Program-made: the position numbers and the translations under genes
Origin: an uncultured Clostridia bacterium
GTDB taxonomy: Bacteria; Bacillota; Clostridia; Oscillospirales; Oscillospiraceae
NCBI GenBank assembly: GCA_947168005.1
Contig: CAMVKI010000003.1
Location: 1 to 51,294 of the forward strand
DNA length: 51,294 nt
Reading direction: 5' to 3'
The notes under the pieces: generated by a model
Told to the model about the DNA's origin: nothing
The model's input: only the letters and a program-made list of their open reading frames with translations
Database searches by the model: none
In this document: piece by piece, positions 49,841 through 51,294 of the stretch
How positions within the stretch are numbered: the stretch's first letter is position 1
Layout of the letters: each line of letters begins with the position of its first letter

Positions 49841-49882
49841 AAAGCGAAAATCCTGTCAGCGCCGTGACAGGATTTTCGCTTT
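49841..49882 (-). terminator. Terminator of the tRNA-Ser pair
   Basis: An 18-bp perfect stem (49841-49858 with 49865-49882) with a six-base loop lies at the 3' end of tRNA-Ser(GCT). On the minus strand the stem ends TTTTCGCTTT and is followed by GTATTC. Confidence 0.8.
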
Positions 49883-49973
49883 GGCGGAGTGGGAGGGATT
49901 TGAACCCTCGCGCGCTTTTTGGACGCCTACTCCCTTAGCAGGGGAGCCCCTTCGGCCTCTTGGGTACCACTCC
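49882..49973 (-). tRNA. tRNA-Ser (anticodon GCT)
   Basis: Acceptor GGAGTGG pairs with CCACTCC, with discriminator G and encoded CCA. The anticodon stem CTCCC/GGGAG holds loop CTGCTAA, giving anticodon GCT. A long variable arm is present, as in tRNA-Ser. Confidence 0.93.
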
Positions 49974-50005
49974 GAATCGAACATCTTATGTTGGAAAGAT
50001 TAAAA

Positions 50006-50094
50006 TGGCGGAGAGAGTGGGATTCGAACCCACGGCCCGTTGCCGGGTCACCGGTTTTCAAGACCGGCTCCTTAAACCGCTCGGACATCTCTCC
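50006..50094 (-). tRNA. tRNA-Ser (anticodon TGA)
   Basis: Acceptor GGAGAGA pairs with TCTCTCC, with discriminator G and encoded CCA. The anticodon stem CCGGT/ACCGG holds loop CTTGAAA, giving anticodon TGA. It is the upstream gene of a two-tRNA transcript, with 32 bases between the genes. Confidence 0.94.
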
Positions 50095-50108
50095 GAATTT
50101 GCTCAAAT

Positions 50109-50137
50109 AAAATATCATATTTTCCCCCGTTTGTCAA
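50109..50137 (-). promoter_or_regulatory. Promoter of the tRNA-Ser pair
   Basis: On the minus strand TTGACA (50137-50132), 17 bases and TATTTT (50114-50109), 14 bases from the tRNA 5' end. Confidence 0.75.
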
Positions 50138-50183
50138 GATTCATTTTTAAGTCTTTTCCTTCCCGGGAAGAACAGCCTGTCAT

Positions 50184-50831
50184 TCAATCACCCAGCAGTT
50201 TTGCCGCGGCTTGGGGAAGCTCCTCCAACATCCGGATCACCGCGTCCGCGCCGCTGACCGTTCCGAAGCCATAGCCGGCATGGATAAAGGGGACCCCCGC
50301 AGCCCGGGCAGCGGCATGGTCGCCCTCGGTATCGCCTACGTAGACCGCCTTCTCAATCCCGTTTCGTTCCATGACCAGGCGGATGTTTTCCCCCTTGGAA
50401 AGGCCGGTACGGGCCGCGTTCTCACAGTCGTCGAAATACTGTCCGGTTTGATTGCCGGAAAAGAACGCCTCGATATAGCCCAGGCCGCAGTTGCTCACCA
50501 CGGCAAGGAAAAACTTTTCCCCCAGCTCCTTCAGCACAGCCTCCGTGTCCGGATAGAGACTTCCCCCGTGCTCCGCCAGCGGGATGCACTCCGCGTCGCA
50601 GCAGCCTTCGATAACAGCCTCCCGCCAGGCAGGCTCCGCCTGCGGGAAGACATAGGCCGCGATCTCCGGCAGAGTCTTTCCGCAGTAGCTCCGGCAGTCG
50701 GCGGGGGTGAAGAGCCGGTCTACGCCGTGGGTCCGGCACCATTCGTTCCAGGCCGGGGCGATGGTCTCCGAGGCGTCCCAGAGCGTGCCGTCGAGATCGA
50801 AGATAATTGCCTGTTTTTTCGGATTGCTCAT
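50184..50831 (-). CDS. HAD-family phosphatase (phosphoglycolate phosphatase-like)
   Basis: ATG 50831 follows AGGAAAAG. The 215-residue protein has HAD motif I IIFDLDGTLWD (Asp nucleophile and acid/base Asp), motif II VVSNCG, motif III Lys (TGLSKGENI) and motif IV VGDTEGDHAAARAAGVPF. A helical cap lies between motifs I and II. It fits the Gph/PGMB subfamily, which hydrolyses small phosphate esters such as phosphoglycolate. The real substrate cannot be told from sequence. Confidence 0.85.
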   Translation of the reverse strand: MSNPKKQAIIFDLDGTLWDASETIAPAWNEWCRTHGVDRLFTPADCRSYCGKTLPEIAAYVFPQAEPAWREAVIEGCCDAECIPLAEHGGSLYPDTEAVLKELGEKFFLAVVSNCGLGYIEAFFSGNQTGQYFDDCENAARTGLSKGENIRLVMERNGIEKAVYVGDTEGDHAAARAAGVPFIHAGYGFGTVSGADAVIRMLEELPQAAAKLLGD

Positions 50832-50859
50832 TGCATTCTTTTCCTTTCTGTTGTACAAT
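50831..50859 (+). promoter_or_regulatory. Promoter of the asparaginase gene
   Basis: TTGCAT (50831-50836), 17 bases and TACAAT (50854-50859), 31 bases ahead of the start. It overlaps the start of the divergent HAD gene. Confidence 0.6.
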
Positions 50860-50890
50860 AGAGGCAGCAAGGACGAAGGGAGCGTTATGC

Positions 50891-51294
50891 ATGAAAAAGA
50901 TCCTTGTCATCGGCACCGGCGGCACCATTGCCTCGGAAATGGCCTCCGACGGTCTCGCGCCGGAGCTCACCGCCACCCAGCTTTTACAGTACGTCCCGCA
51001 GATCCGGGATTTCTGTACTCCGACCTGCAAGCAGATCTTCAGCATCGACAGCACCAACATGGCCCCGTCCCGCTGGCTCCAGATCGCGGCCTGTATCCGG
51101 GAGCACTACGACGAGTACGACGGCTTCGTCATCACCCACGGCACCGACACCATGGCCTACACCGCGGCGGCCCTGTCCTATCTGATCCAGCGCAGCCCCA
51201 AGCCCATCATCCTGACCGGCGCGCAGAAGCCCATCGGCTCGGACAACACGGACTCCAAGATCAACCTGGAGGACGCCTTCCGCTGCGCCTGCTC
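50891..51294 (+). CDS. ansA: L-asparaginase, type I (C-terminus beyond window)
   Basis: ATG 50891 follows AAGGGAG. The first 134 residues are visible. They contain the catalytic signatures VIGTGGTIAS (Thr nucleophile) and GFVITHGTDTMAYTAAAL (second Thr/Asp pair), followed by PIILTGAQKPIGSDNTDS. This is the N-terminal domain of type I cytoplasmic asparaginase, which cleaves asparagine to aspartate and ammonia. There is no signal peptide. Confidence 0.95.
   Translation, partial: MKKILVIGTGGTIASEMASDGLAPELTATQLLQYVPQIRDFCTPTCKQIFSIDSTNMAPSRWLQIAACIREHYDEYDGFVITHGTDTMAYTAAALSYLIQRSPKPIILTGAQKPIGSDNTDSKINLEDAFRCAC

Overview
The window looks like a chromosomal segment of a GC-rich, spore-forming, anaerobic member of the Clostridia, most likely a gut Oscillospiraceae-type bacterium. 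I infer this from the cotJ spore-coat operon, a CwlD-type amidase, an S-layer-homology surface protein, a BlaI-type repressor, AGGAGG ribosome binding sites, and several ECF sigma/anti-sigma pairs of the kind common in that group. No species can be named from sequence alone.

Layout. 1-9.1 kb (mostly minus strand): the N-terminal part of a large secreted protein with a clan-CD-like His/Cys pair, an ABC-F ATPase, a BlaI/MecI repressor, an operon of DnaQ-like exonuclease, HIRAN protein and J-like coiled-coil protein, and an AlkZ-related protein. 9.15-20.17 kb: a tRNA-Leu(CAG) gene carrying an integrated mobilizable element of about 10.9 kb. It is bounded by a perfect 56-bp repeat of the tRNA 3' end (9179-9234 and 20116-20171). 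It encodes integrase, excisionase, a P4-type primase/helicase, a MobP-like relaxase, MobC and TnpV. It has an oriT-like palindrome cluster and 73-bp iteron-like repeats. Its cargo is an ECF sigma/anti-sigma pair plus a DUF4358-like lipoprotein, an AlgI-like MBOAT acyltransferase and a DHHW/AlgX-like protein, which together suggest acylation of a surface glycan.

20.2-26.6 kb: an ECF sigma, anti-sigma, lipoprotein and ABC transporter operon. It lies between an integrase C-terminal relic and a TnpV pseudogene, which hints at an older decayed element. 26.7-31.6 kb: lrgAB, a third sigma/anti-sigma pair, and an unusual protein joining an HPr phosphocarrier domain (His15 kept, Ser46 replaced by Asn) to an LdhA-type D-lactate dehydrogenase.

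31.7-46.8 kb: a 2307-residue SLH surface protein with twelve InlB-like repeats, radA, cwlD, a fused cotJA-cotJB gene with cotJC, tspO, a CapD/PglF-type sugar dehydratase, an S26-like peptidase with a PqqD-like protein, xerD, and a SpoIIM-like membrane protein. 46.8-51.3 kb: small membrane and resolvase-like proteins, a proline iminopeptidase, a truncated methyltransferase, two tRNA-Ser genes, a HAD phosphatase and the start of an L-asparaginase.

The most distinctive items are the HPr-LdhA fusion, the tRNA-Leu element with its glycan-acylation cargo, and the dense noncoding structure (oriT-like palindromes, iterons, integrase arm repeats) of that element.
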